Below, piece by piece: positions 1 through 8,795 of a DNA stretch of 64,000 nucleotides (its first letter is position 1; every line of letters begins with the position of its first letter). The stretch covers positions 2,542,001 through 2,606,000 of the forward strand of contig NZ_CP151762.1 of assembly GCF_038443675.1 (NCBI RefSeq), given 5' to 3'. This DNA comes from Yoonia sp. G8-12. Its GTDB lineage: Bacteria; Pseudomonadota; Alphaproteobacteria; Rhodobacterales; Rhodobacteraceae. The notes beneath the pieces are model-generated. The model had not been told where the DNA came from, did no database searches, and saw only the letters and a list, made by a program, of their open reading frames with translations. A program made the position numbers and the translations under genes.

Positions 1-155
1 GCGTCATGGCGATGCTGGCGGTGCAACTGGGCGCGATGCGCGTTCTGCTGCGCGACCCCGAGGGCAAGACGCCTTGGTATCAGGGCATGGGTATTCTGTT
101 CTACATCAGCGGCATGATGATCAGCGCCGTTGCTTTGCGGAGCATTGGAGGCTGA
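1..155 (+). CDS. bchG: BchG, bacteriochlorophyll a synthase, C-terminal end only
   Basis: An open frame runs in from the left edge (first full codon at base 3) and ends at TGA 153-155, giving the last 50 residues of a protein. The tail is hydrophobic with a final membrane span (around GILFYISGMMISAVALRS) preceded by the polar stretch RVLLRDPEGKTPWYQG. This fits the C-terminus of the UbiA-type prenyltransferase BchG, which esterifies bacteriochlorophyllide with geranylgeraniol in the membrane. The assignment leans on context: a PucC-like gene and bchP follow directly, the usual Rhodobacterales order. One base separates its stop from the next ATG, so they are co-transcribed. The N-terminal part lies outside the window. 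Confidence 0.85.
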   Translation, partial: VMAMLAVQLGAMRVLLRDPEGKTPWYQGMGILFYISGMMISAVALRSIGG

Positions 156-156
156 T

Positions 157-1437
157 ATGACACTTTCATGGTCCCAGATTGTTCGGCTCGGCTTTGTGCA
201 AATGGCACTGGGCGCGATTGTCGTCCTGACGACATCCACATTGAACCGGTTGATGGTGGTCGAACTGTCGCTGCCCGCCATCCTGCCCGGCCTGCTGGTG
301 GGTCTGCACTACGGCATCCAACTGACACGCCCGCATTGGGGATTCTATTCCGACACGGGCGGGCACCGGACACGCTGGATTATCGGCGGAATGGTTGCGC
401 TTGCTTTGGGCGCCTTTATCGCAGCCTGCGGCGTCTTGGCATTTGAGCAATCCTTTGCACTGGGCCTGACGGTTTCGATCATCGCTTACACGCTGATCGG
501 CCTTGGTGTTGGCGCATCGGGCACCTCTTTGCTGGCGCTGCTGGCCACCACAACGGCACCACACCGCCGCGCGGCCGCCGCAACGATCACATGGTTGATG
601 ATGATCTTCGGAATCGCGATAACCGCAGGTATCGTGGGGCAATTGATCGACCCCTATACACCCATTCTCTTGATCAAGATCGTCGGGTTCGTCGTGACGA
701 TTGCCACTCTGGTCACCTGCCTTGCCGTCTGGCGGATCGAACGCAATCTGATCGCAGTGCGTGAACCGGACCCAACACCCTTTATAGACGGGTTGAAAGA
801 GGTCTGGTCCGAACGCAAAGCGCGCAATTTCACGATCTTCGTCTTTCTGTCGATGACCGCCTATTTCATGCAGGAACTCATCCTTGAGCCCTACGCAGGC
901 CTCGTCTTCGGCTTTACGCCGGGACAATCGACATCTCTGTCGGGTGCACAAAACGGCGGTGTGTTCATCGGCATGCTCGCCGTAGGCATCCTGGCCACTG
1001 GCTTCAAGATCGGCGCATTGCGCAACTGGGTCATGACGGGCTGCGTCGGGTCTGCCGGTGCGTTGATCCTTATCACATTCCTCGGGCCCATCGGGCCAAG
1101 TGCACCTCTTGTTCCCGCAGTCGTCCTGCTGGGGTTCTTTAACGGGATGTTTGCTGTCGCAGCCATTGGCTCGATGATGGCGCTTGCTGCGGCAGGGGCC
1201 GCACGCCGCGAAGGCACCCGCATGGGGCTTTGGGGCGCGGCACAGGCCATCGCCGCGGGTTTTGGCGGTCTCGTCGGCGCAGGCATGGTTGACCTCTTGC
1301 GCGTCAGCATGACCGACACACAAGCCTTCGGGATCGTGTTTATCGCCGAAGCCGCCCTCTTCATCGCCGCCACCGCAATGGCCGCCAAAATCATGGATCG
1401 CAAAATGCCATCCGCCACACTCGTTCCGGGAGAATGA
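157..1437 (+). CDS. PucC/LhaA-family MFS protein between bchG and bchP
   Basis: A protein of 426 residues with about twelve hydrophobic spans, of the PucC/LhaA/BCH2 branch of the major facilitator superfamily. Family members assist assembly of light-harvesting complexes or delivery of bacteriochlorophyll; the substrate of this branch is not established. Residues around 40-70 (PGLLVGLHYGIQLTRPHWGF) and the long run of Gly/Ala-rich helices are typical. In Rhodobacter the ORF of about 428 residues between bchG and bchP is the same kind of protein, so length and place agree. The reading frame is open upstream to a TTG at 130, but ATG 157 sits one base after the bchG stop behind AGCATTGGAGG and is the better start. 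It is followed by bchP after 3 bases, so it is part of a bchG-bchP-idi operon. Confidence 0.9.
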   Translation: MTLSWSQIVRLGFVQMALGAIVVLTTSTLNRLMVVELSLPAILPGLLVGLHYGIQLTRPHWGFYSDTGGHRTRWIIGGMVALALGAFIAACGVLAFEQSFALGLTVSIIAYTLIGLGVGASGTSLLALLATTTAPHRRAAAATITWLMMIFGIAITAGIVGQLIDPYTPILLIKIVGFVVTIATLVTCLAVWRIERNLIAVREPDPTPFIDGLKEVWSERKARNFTIFVFLSMTAYFMQELILEPYAGLVFGFTPGQSTSLSGAQNGGVFIGMLAVGILATGFKIGALRNWVMTGCVGSAGALILITFLGPIGPSAPLVPAVVLLGFFNGMFAVAAIGSMMALAAAGAARREGTRMGLWGAAQAIAAGFGGLVGAGMVDLLRVSMTDTQAFGIVFIAEAALFIAATAMAAKIMDRKMPSATLVPGE

Positions 1438-1440
1438 TCA

Positions 1441-2622
1441 ATGCAATATGATGTCGTCGTCGTCGGCGCAGGCCCGTCAGGGGCCACCGCTGCAGAAGAC
1501 CTTGCACGGTCCGGTCACAAAGTTGCTTTCATCGACCGTGACGGGCGGATCAAACCCTGTGGCGGGGCGGTTCCACCGCGTCTGATCGAAGATTTCTTTA
1601 TCCCCGACGAACAGATCGTGGCCAAAGTGAACACCGCACGGATGATTTCTCCCACAGGCCGCCAAGTGGATATCCCGATTGAGAACGGCTTTGTCGGGAT
1701 GGTGGACCGCGAACATTTCGACGAATTCCTGCGAAAGCGCGCAAAAGATGCAGGCGCGCATCGCTATACCGGCACCTTCACGAGAATCGAACGGGATGCT
1801 GACGGCACACATGTGCTCTACCGCGACAAGGTCAGTGGCAATGAAATGAAACTGACCACCAAGCTGGTGATCGGGGCCGATGGTGCGCGGTCAAACGTGG
1901 CGCGGGCCGAGATCAAAGACGGCGAGAAGATCCCCTATGTGATCGCGTACCACGAAATCATCGAAGCGCCTGCTGCAACTGCCACCTACGATCCGGCGCG
2001 CTGCGATGTGATCTATGACGGCAGGATTTCACCTGATTTCTACGGCTGGGTCTTCCCCCACGGCGGGCAGGCCAGTGTCGGTATGGGGTCGATGATCAAA
2101 TCGGTCGACGTCAAACAGGCCACCGCCGATCTGCGCGCGGCATCGGGGCTGACGGATTGCAAAACGATCCGCAAAGAAGGCGCACCGATCCCTCTCAAAC
2201 CGCTGGATTGCTGGGACAACGGCAAAGATGTCGTGCTGGCAGGCGATGCGGCGGGCGTCGTCGCCCCGTCATCCGGCGAAGGCATCTATTATGCGATGGT
2301 CGGTGGGCGTGTCGCGGCGACCGCTGCTGCGGCTACTTTGGCATCAGGACGCGTAAAAGAGTTGCAACTGGCCCGCAAACTCTTCATGCGCGAACACAAA
2401 CAAGTATTTCGGGTTTTGGGCGCGATGCAAAACGCCTATTACCGCAGCGACGAACGGCGTGAGCGGTTTGTCTCCCTGTGTCATGATGTCGACGTGCAAA
2501 AGCTGACGTTTGAGGCATATATGAACAAAAAATTGGTAAAGGCGCGGCCCATGGCACACCTGAAAATCGGCATCAAGAACCTCGCGCATCTGACGCGATT
2601 GGTATCACCGTTGCGCACATGA
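1441..2622 (+). CDS. bchP: BchP, geranylgeranyl diphosphate/bacteriochlorophyll reductase
   Basis: A flavoprotein of 393 residues that reduces the geranylgeranyl tail of bacteriochlorophyll to phytyl. The N-terminus holds the Rossmann FAD motif VVVGAGPSGATAAEDLARSG (residues 4-24), followed by the CGGAVPP signature of this reductase family (about residue 40) and the second FAD motif VVLAGDAAGVVAPSSGEGI near residue 265. Length matches known BchP proteins (about 390). It starts 3 bases after the PucC-like gene and overlaps idi by 4 bases (ATGA), indicating translational coupling. No abnormal features. Confidence 0.95.
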   Translation: MQYDVVVVGAGPSGATAAEDLARSGHKVAFIDRDGRIKPCGGAVPPRLIEDFFIPDEQIVAKVNTARMISPTGRQVDIPIENGFVGMVDREHFDEFLRKRAKDAGAHRYTGTFTRIERDADGTHVLYRDKVSGNEMKLTTKLVIGADGARSNVARAEIKDGEKIPYVIAYHEIIEAPAATATYDPARCDVIYDGRISPDFYGWVFPHGGQASVGMGSMIKSVDVKQATADLRAASGLTDCKTIRKEGAPIPLKPLDCWDNGKDVVLAGDAAGVVAPSSGEGIYYAMVGGRVAATAAAATLASGRVKELQLARKLFMREHKQVFRVLGAMQNAYYRSDERRERFVSLCHDVDVQKLTFEAYMNKKLVKARPMAHLKIGIKNLAHLTRLVSPLRT

Positions 2623-3152
2623 CGATCATGATCCCGGCCTGGGAAAACGGCATCCTTAAACCTGTCGAAAAACTGGACGCACATGTGCGTGGGCTAAAAC
2701 ATAAGGCGGTCAGCGTCTTTGTGATGAACCGCGGCCGCGTACTGATCCAAAGGCGCGCACTGGGCAAATACCACACGCCGGGGCTTTGGGCGAACACCTG
2801 CTGTACGCATCCCGAATGGGACGAAGACGCGACCGATTGCGCCATGCGCCGACTTGATGAAGAGTTGGGGATCAAGGGGCTGTACCCTTCGCATCGCGAC
2901 CAGATCGAGTATCGGGCAGACGTGGGTGGTGGGCTGATTGAACATGAGGTGGTCGAGGTCTTTGTCGCGGATGCCCCCAATAATCTTGCGGTCAAACCAA
3001 ATCCAGATGAAGTGATGGAGACCCGCTGGGTCGATTTCTATGACCTTTCAGCAGATGTTGCGCGCCACCCTGCACAATATACGCCTTGGCTGCGGATCTA
3101 CCTGCAAGATCACACTACAGCGATCTTTGGCGACCTGCTGCGCGCGGTCTAG
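2619..3152 (+). CDS. idi: Idi, isopentenyl-diphosphate delta-isomerase (type I)
   Basis: A 177-residue Nudix-fold enzyme that interconverts IPP and DMAPP, supplying prenyl units for carotenoids and the phytyl tail. The active-site cysteine motif NTCCTHPEWDED (about residues 64-75) and the Nudix-like helix CAMRRLDEELGI (about 81-92) with its glutamates are visible, and EHEVVEVFVA (about 110) carries the metal-binding glutamate region. The ATG overlaps the bchP stop. An idi gene after bchP is the standard place in Rhodobacter. It is the last photosynthesis-related gene before 13 kb of unrelated genes. Confidence 0.95.
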   Translation: MTIMIPAWENGILKPVEKLDAHVRGLKHKAVSVFVMNRGRVLIQRRALGKYHTPGLWANTCCTHPEWDEDATDCAMRRLDEELGIKGLYPSHRDQIEYRADVGGGLIEHEVVEVFVADAPNNLAVKPNPDEVMETRWVDFYDLSADVARHPAQYTPWLRIYLQDHTTAIFGDLLRAV

Positions 3153-3206
3153 TTCCGTTTCCTACAAACCAATGCTATGGACATGTTCGAGCATAGGACA
3201 GGCAAC

Positions 3207-3737
3207 ATGGCACTTTGGGTTTTCGGATACGGGTCACTTTTGTGGAATCCGGGCTTTGTGCCGGTGCGTCAGGTCAAGGCGCGGCTACCTGACTATCACC
3301 GTAGTTTTTGCATGCTTAGTATCCACCATCGCGGCACCGAGGACGACCCCGGCCTTGTTCTTGCGCTTGATACCCAAGAGGGCGGCCAATGCACGGGCGT
3401 GGCCTTTCAAGTGGGCGAGGCAGAGACCGACAGCGTTCTTGCACAGTTGCGCGAACGCGAACTGATCTCGTCTGCCTACTATGAGGCAACCGTTGATCTG
3501 ATCGACGATCAAGGTGCGCCATTGCAAGCGCTGACCTATGTGATTGACCGCGATCACATACAATACTGCCAGTTCGACCTTGAAAAGCAGGCGCAGATGA
3601 TCGCAGGTGCAGTCGGCGGGCGCGGCCCGAACACGGAATACCTGTTCAATACAGCCAGCCATCTGGCGGAACTTGAAATCAAAGACAGCGATATGGACTG
3701 GCTGGTCGCGCGTGTGCGTGCTTTGACGGCAACATAA
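3207..3737 (+). CDS. ChaC-like gamma-glutamylcyclotransferase
   Basis: A 176-residue protein of the ChaC/GCG family, which cleaves glutathione to 5-oxoproline and Cys-Gly in the cytoplasm. It opens with WVFGYGSLLWNPGF, the diagnostic nucleotide-loop-like YGSL motif, and has the acidic RERELISSAYYE stretch (about residue 82) that carries the likely catalytic glutamate. The frame is open to an ATG at 3177, but ATG 3207 has AGGACAGGCAAC in front and lies just before the conserved motif, as in relatives. It stands 54 bases after idi and may be read from the same transcript, but its role is not photosynthetic. Confidence 0.88.
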   Translation: MALWVFGYGSLLWNPGFVPVRQVKARLPDYHRSFCMLSIHHRGTEDDPGLVLALDTQEGGQCTGVAFQVGEAETDSVLAQLRERELISSAYYEATVDLIDDQGAPLQALTYVIDRDHIQYCQFDLEKQAQMIAGAVGGRGPNTEYLFNTASHLAELEIKDSDMDWLVARVRALTAT

Positions 3738-3826
3738 GTACGCCCCGAATTTGTTTGGGTTTGCGCAAGTTCAGCCATATGGTGTTATGCGAGCATAGCA
3801 GTCACACAATATGAGGACTCCCATCC

Positions 3827-4978
3827 GTGTCGGACAAACGGGAACCCAAAGCACAACCACAGTTCACACAACCCATTCGCCAGCTTTTCTTTATGCTGAC
3901 CGTGCTTGGGCTGGTCGGCGCAGGCTTTTATCTTGGACTGGAACAGATCACCGCGATCTACCAATCAAACCCCTACCTGAACGGGGTGATCCTTGGTGTC
4001 TTTGTTCTGGGCGTTTTGTCCTGCTTCAACCAAGTGTTTCTGCTGATGAATTCGGTTCGCTGGATCGAACGGTTCGCGAAAGAACAAGGGGGGCATTCGT
4101 ATAGTGCGGTCCCATCGCTCTTGGCGCCACTTGCCACGCTGCTCCGCTCACGCGGGGCGCGGACGCAAGTCTCCTCCAGCTCGGGCCGCTCAATCCTTGA
4201 TTCCGTGGCGCAGCGCATTGACGAAGATCGCGAAATCACGCGCTATATCGGCAATGTCCTTATTTTTCTGGGCCTCTTAGGCACCTTCTATGGTTTGGCC
4301 ACGACCGTGCCTGCACTCGTCGAAACCATCCGCTCACTCAACCCGGGCGAAGGCGAAAGCGGCGCTGATATCTTTGCGCGCCTGCAATCAGGGCTTGAGG
4401 CGCAACTAGGCGGCATGGGCACGGCATTCTCTAGCTCGCTTCTGGGGCTTGCGGGGTCGTTGATTGTGGGTCTTTTAGAACTTTTTGCCGGCCACGGCCA
4501 AAACCGTTTCTACCGCGAACTCGAAGAGTGGCTGTCAACGATCACCCGTGTCGGAATTGATGGTGAAGAGGGGGCCCTTGGCGCCGACCTCAGTGCGATG
4601 GGCCCCTTTGTGGAACAATTGGGCGATTTGATGGACACTATCCAGATGATGATGGGCCAGACCGACGCCGACCGCGAAGAGAACGACAAGAGATTCAACG
4701 CACTTGCCACAGCGATCGAACGGATGGCGCAAAGCACCACCGCCAACGCGACATCCGAGGTACTGGAGCGCGTGGCGCTTGGCCAAGAGGCGCTGATCCA
4801 GAAACTGGACAACAGCGGCATGGAAGGCATTGATGCCGAAAGCCGGATGCGCCTGCGATCCATCGACGTGCAACTGCTGCGCATTCTGGAAGAGATGTCA
4901 GCGGGCCGTCAGGAAAGTGTCGGCGACCTGCGTAGCGAAATCGCCAACCTGACAAACGCGATCAAGGACAGAGGCTGA
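3827..4978 (+). CDS. MotA/TolQ/ExbB-like inner-membrane protein
   Basis: A 383-residue membrane protein with hydrophobic spans at about 22-42, 50-72, 140-162 and 200-222. The last two spans, LIFLGLLGTFYGLATTVPAL and GMGTAFSSSLLGLAGSLIVG, are the proton-channel helices of the MotA/TolQ/ExbB superfamily. The C-terminal 150 residues are polar and helical, probably a cytoplasmic tail. GTG 3827 is the start: GAGGACTCCCATCC precedes it. Only 3 bases separate it from the OmpA-like partner, so the two form an operon and probably a proton-driven complex across the inner membrane. The pair resembles ExbB/ExbD, MotA/MotB and ZorA/ZorB in plan, but the energised process is unknown. Confidence 0.8.
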   Translation: MSDKREPKAQPQFTQPIRQLFFMLTVLGLVGAGFYLGLEQITAIYQSNPYLNGVILGVFVLGVLSCFNQVFLLMNSVRWIERFAKEQGGHSYSAVPSLLAPLATLLRSRGARTQVSSSSGRSILDSVAQRIDEDREITRYIGNVLIFLGLLGTFYGLATTVPALVETIRSLNPGEGESGADIFARLQSGLEAQLGGMGTAFSSSLLGLAGSLIVGLLELFAGHGQNRFYRELEEWLSTITRVGIDGEEGALGADLSAMGPFVEQLGDLMDTIQMMMGQTDADREENDKRFNALATAIERMAQSTTANATSEVLERVALGQEALIQKLDNSGMEGIDAESRMRLRSIDVQLLRILEEMSAGRQESVGDLRSEIANLTNAIKDRG

Positions 4979-4981
4979 TCC

Positions 4982-6667
4982 ATGGCGCTCAGCCGCAGAT
5001 CATCAAACCGCTTTCAAAACGCAATCTGGCCGGGGTTCGTGGATGCGATGACCGGGCTTTTGCTGGTCCTGATGTTCGTGCTGACGATCTTTATGGTGAT
5101 CCAGTTCGTGCTGCGCCAACAGATCACCGGTCAGGAAACAGAGTTGGACGCGCTGAGCAATGAGGTCGCCGCATTGACGGCCACGCTGGGGTTGGAACGT
5201 GATACGAACGCTGCGCTAACCTCTGATCTGGAAGACGCAAACGCAGAGGCCACGCGGCAAGCGGGCCGGATTGCAGCACTGATCGCCGAACGTGAAGCAC
5301 AGAATCAGGCGTTGGCACAGGCGCAAAGCGAGATTACGCAGTTTGAGGCGCAAGTCGCAGGATTGCTCAGTGACCGCCGCGAAGCGCTGGCCGATATTGC
5401 GGGTCTCGAAGCGGAACAAGAACGGCTCTTGACCCAGCAGGAAGCGCTTAATCTGGCGCTGGCGCAAGCACGCACCGAAATTGACGAAGGTGCCGAAGCC
5501 GCCCGCCTCGCCGCGGCACGACGCGAGGCGCTCGAGGCGCTTGTTGCCGACCTTGAAACCAAAAACGACGCACAAACCGAACAGATTACTGCACTTGAAG
5601 CCGATCAATTGACCAGCGCCGCAGCAGCAGAGGCGTTGCGTGAACGGCTGGCCAACGCCGATACAGAACTTACCGCGATGACGCTGAACCTTGAACGGCA
5701 ACGGCAAGAGGCCGAGAATACGCTGACACTTCTAGCCGCCGCGCGCGCCGCTCAGGCGGAACTGGATACGCTGCGCGGGACGCTTGAACAGGAAAACGAT
5801 GCACTGGCTGCCGAGTTGGCGCAGATTCAGGGCAATCTGGGCGATCAAACGACAGAAGCGGAACGGCAAGCAGCCCTTCTTGCAATGGCCAACGACGAGC
5901 TTGCAGCGCAGGAAGCTTTGTCAGCCGAAAGTCAGCGACAGGTCGCCCTGCTGAACGAACAAATCACGGAACTCCGCACGCAAGTGGGCAACCTGCAATC
6001 CTTGCTCAATCTTGCAGAAGAGGCCGACCGCGAAGCGCAGGTGCAGATCGAAACGCTGGGCGCGCAACTGAACACCGCACTTGCCCGCGTCGTGTCAGAG
6101 GAACGGCGCAGGCGCGCTCTGGAAGAGGCCGAACGGATCAGACTTGAGGCAGAAGCGGCGCGGCTCGAAGAAGAGGCCGAACGGCTTGCCGCCGAAGCCG
6201 AGAACCTGTCGCGCTTCAAATCCGACTTCTTTGGCGAACTGCGCCAGATCCTTGAAGGCCAAGACCGGATCCGTATCGAAGGTGACCGCTTCATCTTCAA
6301 TTCCGAGGTGCTTTTTGAACCCGGCAGCGCCGATCTATCTGCCGCTGGTGAAGCAGAAATCGCCAACATTGCCGATATCCTGCGCAGTATCGCCGACGAC
6401 ATCCCCGAAGGCATTGATTGGGTGATCCGTGTGGATGGCCACACCGACAATATCCCGATCAACCCCGGCGCACGTTTCGCCGACAACTGGGAACTGAGCC
6501 AAGCGCGTGCGCTGTCGGTTGTCCGCTTTATGAGCAGTGACCTAGGGATTGATCCGCGCCGCTTGGCCGCAAACGGGTTTGGTGAGTATCAACCGCTTAA
6601 CCCTCTGGACACTCCGGAGGCGCGCGCCCAAAACCGCCGGATCGAGCTAAAACTGACCGAGCGTTAG
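4982..6667 (+). CDS. OmpA/MotB-like peptidoglycan-binding protein with long coiled coil
   Basis: A protein of 561 residues with three parts. One membrane span lies near the N-terminus (about 20-46), preceded by PGFVDAMTGLLLVLMF, where Asp21 sits at the place of the proton-carrying aspartate of MotB/ExbD. Residues about 50-425 are an Ala/Glu/Gln/Leu-rich coiled coil. The C-terminus (about 440-561) is an OmpA-family domain with LFEPGSADLS, DGHTDNIPI and NWELSQARALSVVRFM, the last being the peptidoglycan-binding motif. It probably forms the stator-like partner of the upstream ExbB-like protein, spanning from the inner membrane to the wall. Its stop overlaps that of the convergent UbiB-like gene by 4 bases. 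Confidence 0.8.
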   Translation: MALSRRSSNRFQNAIWPGFVDAMTGLLLVLMFVLTIFMVIQFVLRQQITGQETELDALSNEVAALTATLGLERDTNAALTSDLEDANAEATRQAGRIAALIAEREAQNQALAQAQSEITQFEAQVAGLLSDRREALADIAGLEAEQERLLTQQEALNLALAQARTEIDEGAEAARLAAARREALEALVADLETKNDAQTEQITALEADQLTSAAAAEALRERLANADTELTAMTLNLERQRQEAENTLTLLAAARAAQAELDTLRGTLEQENDALAAELAQIQGNLGDQTTEAERQAALLAMANDELAAQEALSAESQRQVALLNEQITELRTQVGNLQSLLNLAEEADREAQVQIETLGAQLNTALARVVSEERRRRALEEAERIRLEAEAARLEEEAERLAAEAENLSRFKSDFFGELRQILEGQDRIRIEGDRFIFNSEVLFEPGSADLSAAGEAEIANIADILRSIADDIPEGIDWVIRVDGHTDNIPINPGARFADNWELSQARALSVVRFMSSDLGIDPRRLAANGFGEYQPLNPLDTPEARAQNRRIELKLTER

Positions 6668-7995
6668 GGCGCGGTCACGTAGCGTTTGAAGTACTGTGAA
6701 AGGTCGAGTTCCGCGCCCAGCTGGCTGGCCAACAAGAACATACCGCCGAATTTGCGCTGCAACAGCAAGACATCAATCGGCAAAGGAGGTGGGATAAAAC
6801 CATCTTCGGCCAAGGCCATACCCGCCGCCTGCATTGCGCGCGGAAGCGTCTTGTCGGTGAAATCAAACGGCCCGTCATTCTGCAATGCCGCAAAGGCCAT
6901 CTGCATCATTTGCATGATCGCCGCGCGGTGACGGGACGCCGTATCTGGCGCGATAAAACCGATCTCTTGTGCAATCCTCTCCAGCGCCGCTTGATCACCC
7001 TGCAGGCCCGCAGCCAGTAACGCGCGGTATTGCGCCACAACGGTGGGGTTCAACGCACAGGTCGCGCCAAAATCGAGCAGGATGATCTGCCCCGTCTTGG
7101 GATCGTAGCGATAGTTGGCAAAATTCGGGTCGGACTGCATTAGCCCCTCGTCAAACAGCTCACGCAGGGTCAGGCCGATCAGCGCATCAGCGATGCGGTG
7201 CCTTTCTTCTGGTACTTGCGTAAATGCCTCTTCAATTGGCGCGCCCTCCTCATAGGACATCGCCAGAATTTCTGGCGTGCTCCATTCGGGGATAAACGCG
7301 GGCACTGTAAAGGCAGGTGCACCGGCCAAAAGCGTACCAAACCGCGCGAGGTACTGCCCTTCGCGTGCATAATCTGTTTCCTGATGCAGCTGCTTGCGGG
7401 CCTCCTCCAGATAGGGGGCCAGCTCAAAACCCTTGGGGACCAAACCCGACATCCGTAATAGCGCGCCTACGTTTGCCACGTCGCTGTCAATGCTGCCCGC
7501 CACGCCGGGATATTGCACCTTGATCGCAAGATCGGTGCCGTCTTTCAGACGCGCACGGTGCACTTGGCCAATCGACGCAGCAGCAATCGGGCGGACATCG
7601 AACTTTGCGAATTGGCCCAGCCAGTTTTTCGGCCACTGGGTGTCCAAAACCCGCCGTAACTGCGCGGGCGGCATGGTATGGGCATTGTCACGCAGCCGCG
7701 CCATGATCTGAGCCATCTCGGGCGGCAAGAACTCGCCCGTGTCCATCGACACAAGCTGCCCGATCTTCATCGCCGCACCGCGCATCTGCGCCAGCTTTTC
7801 GGTGATGCGCGTAATGTTTTGCGGGGTGATCAGCAAATCACGCATAGCGGGCCGTTGGCCTTGCGCCAATTGTGCCAAACCGTTCACGGCCATGTTGCCC
7901 GCAACGCCTGCGGTCATCGCACTGAGGCGGCTGAACCGTGAGATACGGCTGGAAGGCACAGCAAGCGCGCGCGCGGTTGTGGATTTCTCTGTCAT
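6664..7995 (-). CDS. ABC1/UbiB (COQ8)-family atypical kinase
   Basis: A 443-residue member of the ABC1/AarF/UbiB family, atypical protein-kinase-like ATPases needed for ubiquinone synthesis or lipid homeostasis. Family marks seen in order: the KxGQ motif (MKIGQLVSMD), the alanine-rich loop that replaces the kinase glycine loop (AAASIGQVHRA), the lysine in LAIKVQYPG, the QLHQETDYAREG motif, the catalytic-loop equivalent SDPNFANY and the metal-binding LLDFGA. The frame extends upstream to a TTG at 8022, but ATG 7995 agrees better with the family. It lacks the C-terminal membrane helices of true UbiB, so it is more like bacterial AarF homologues of unknown target. Confidence 0.85.
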   Translation of the reverse strand: MTEKSTTARALAVPSSRISRFSRLSAMTAGVAGNMAVNGLAQLAQGQRPAMRDLLITPQNITRITEKLAQMRGAAMKIGQLVSMDTGEFLPPEMAQIMARLRDNAHTMPPAQLRRVLDTQWPKNWLGQFAKFDVRPIAAASIGQVHRARLKDGTDLAIKVQYPGVAGSIDSDVANVGALLRMSGLVPKGFELAPYLEEARKQLHQETDYAREGQYLARFGTLLAGAPAFTVPAFIPEWSTPEILAMSYEEGAPIEEAFTQVPEERHRIADALIGLTLRELFDEGLMQSDPNFANYRYDPKTGQIILLDFGATCALNPTVVAQYRALLAAGLQGDQAALERIAQEIGFIAPDTASRHRAAIMQMMQMAFAALQNDGPFDFTDKTLPRAMQAAGMALAEDGFIPPPLPIDVLLLQRKFGGMFLLASQLGAELDLSQYFKRYVTAP

Positions 7996-8046
7996 GGAAA
8001 GGAGGTAGCGGTGCCACGCCAAGTTGCCAGCACTTTATGCAGACTG

Positions 8047-8262
8047 CTATTTATAATGCGCGCGCCGGTCCGAGAAATCACGGACCCGTTTGCGCCATGC
8101 GCGGTAGCTGCCGGTTTTTAGGTTGTCTCGCATCAGCGCTTTCACATCTTTCTCGCTGATCCCGTATTCGCGGTGAATATCGGCAAAGCTAATGTGATCG
8201 GACAGCGCCATCTGGATAATGTCGCTTGTGTGTGCGGGTGTAAGTTGGGGCGTCTTAGACAT
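8047..8262 (-). CDS. TIGR03643/DUF2805 family small protein
   Basis: A 71-residue basic, helical protein. The sequence SDIIQMALSDHISFADI, followed by HREYGISEKDVKALMR and a basic end (YRAWRKRVRDFSDRR), fits a small conserved family of unknown function (TIGR03643, DUF2805). The central part looks like a helix-turn-helix, so DNA binding is conceivable but unproven. It lies 51 bases upstream of the UbiB-like gene on the same strand and may share its transcript. Confidence 0.75.
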   Translation of the reverse strand: MSKTPQLTPAHTSDIIQMALSDHISFADIHREYGISEKDVKALMRDNLKTGSYRAWRKRVRDFSDRRAHYK

Positions 8263-8484
8263 ACCCTTTAACTAGTCGCACTGTCACCCAAGGCAAGCAG
8301 CCACAAAATCACCAACGGAATCCGAGCAGTTTTTAGTGGCTCTAAGGTCATGCCGACGCGCCCCCGAACATACGAAACCTCTGCAAAATTAGCCATCGGG
8401 TCGGGATACGCTGCAAGTGCGGCAATCGGTCCTCTGCAGATCGGCATTTCGGAACACACTTGCAATTAAACAAAAGGAAAACCC

Positions 8485-8730
8485 ATGTCGCTGACTACAT
8501 CTGCAACATCGCACCCGATTACCGCTGCCATCAGAGAAACCGCTACACAATTGCGCGGATTTTTCTTTCCCTTGAGCATGGAGGCCAAGATTGTTTTGGC
8601 TCTGCTCACTGTCGTTGCGATATGGGGCTTCGCTATTCTTACCTTTGGCGTGCCTGCATTAGTCTGGCCAATGGCGATCATCGTTCCCGGCATCGTGCTC
8701 GGCTTGGTGTTGCTGACCTGGGGGATGTAA
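8485..8730 (+). CDS. Small two-span membrane protein, unknown function
   Basis: An 81-residue ORF with a good ribosome site (AAAAGGAAAACCC before ATG 8485). The first 30 residues are polar; two hydrophobic helices follow (about 33-53 and 58-78), and the protein ends GMstop. I do not recognise a family. A strong terminator lies directly after it, which supports it as a real, separately expressed gene. The roughly 220 bases upstream contain no other ORF. Confidence 0.6.
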   Translation: MSLTTSATSHPITAAIRETATQLRGFFFPLSMEAKIVLALLTVVAIWGFAILTFGVPALVWPMAIIVPGIVLGLVLLTWGM

Positions 8731-8749
8731 AGCGCGCACATTTCACAAA

Positions 8750-8786
8750 AAAAGGCCCGCTGCTTGTGATAAGCAGCGGGCCTTTT
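8750..8786. terminator. Bidirectional intrinsic terminator between the small membrane gene and clpA
   Basis: A perfect 16-bp stem (8750-8765 with 8771-8786; core AAGGCCCGCTGCTT) with a 5-base loop, flanked by A tracts on one side and T tracts on the other. It can terminate both the plus-strand small membrane gene and the convergent clpA gene, which ends 10 bases further on. Confidence 0.93.
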
Positions 8787-8795
8787 TGTGAGCTT

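Noticed and set aside
166..1323. A 385-codon minus-strand frame opposite the PucC-like gene
   Set aside because: Composition (Asp/Gln/Cys/Arg-rich, no hydrophobic core) is that of a shadow frame; the sense frame is a clear membrane transporter.
3827..6667. A complete Zorya anti-phage system
   Set aside because: Only ZorA/ZorB-like components are present. The following genes are a UbiB-type kinase and a TIGR03643 protein on the opposite strand; there is no ZorC, ZorD or ZorE.
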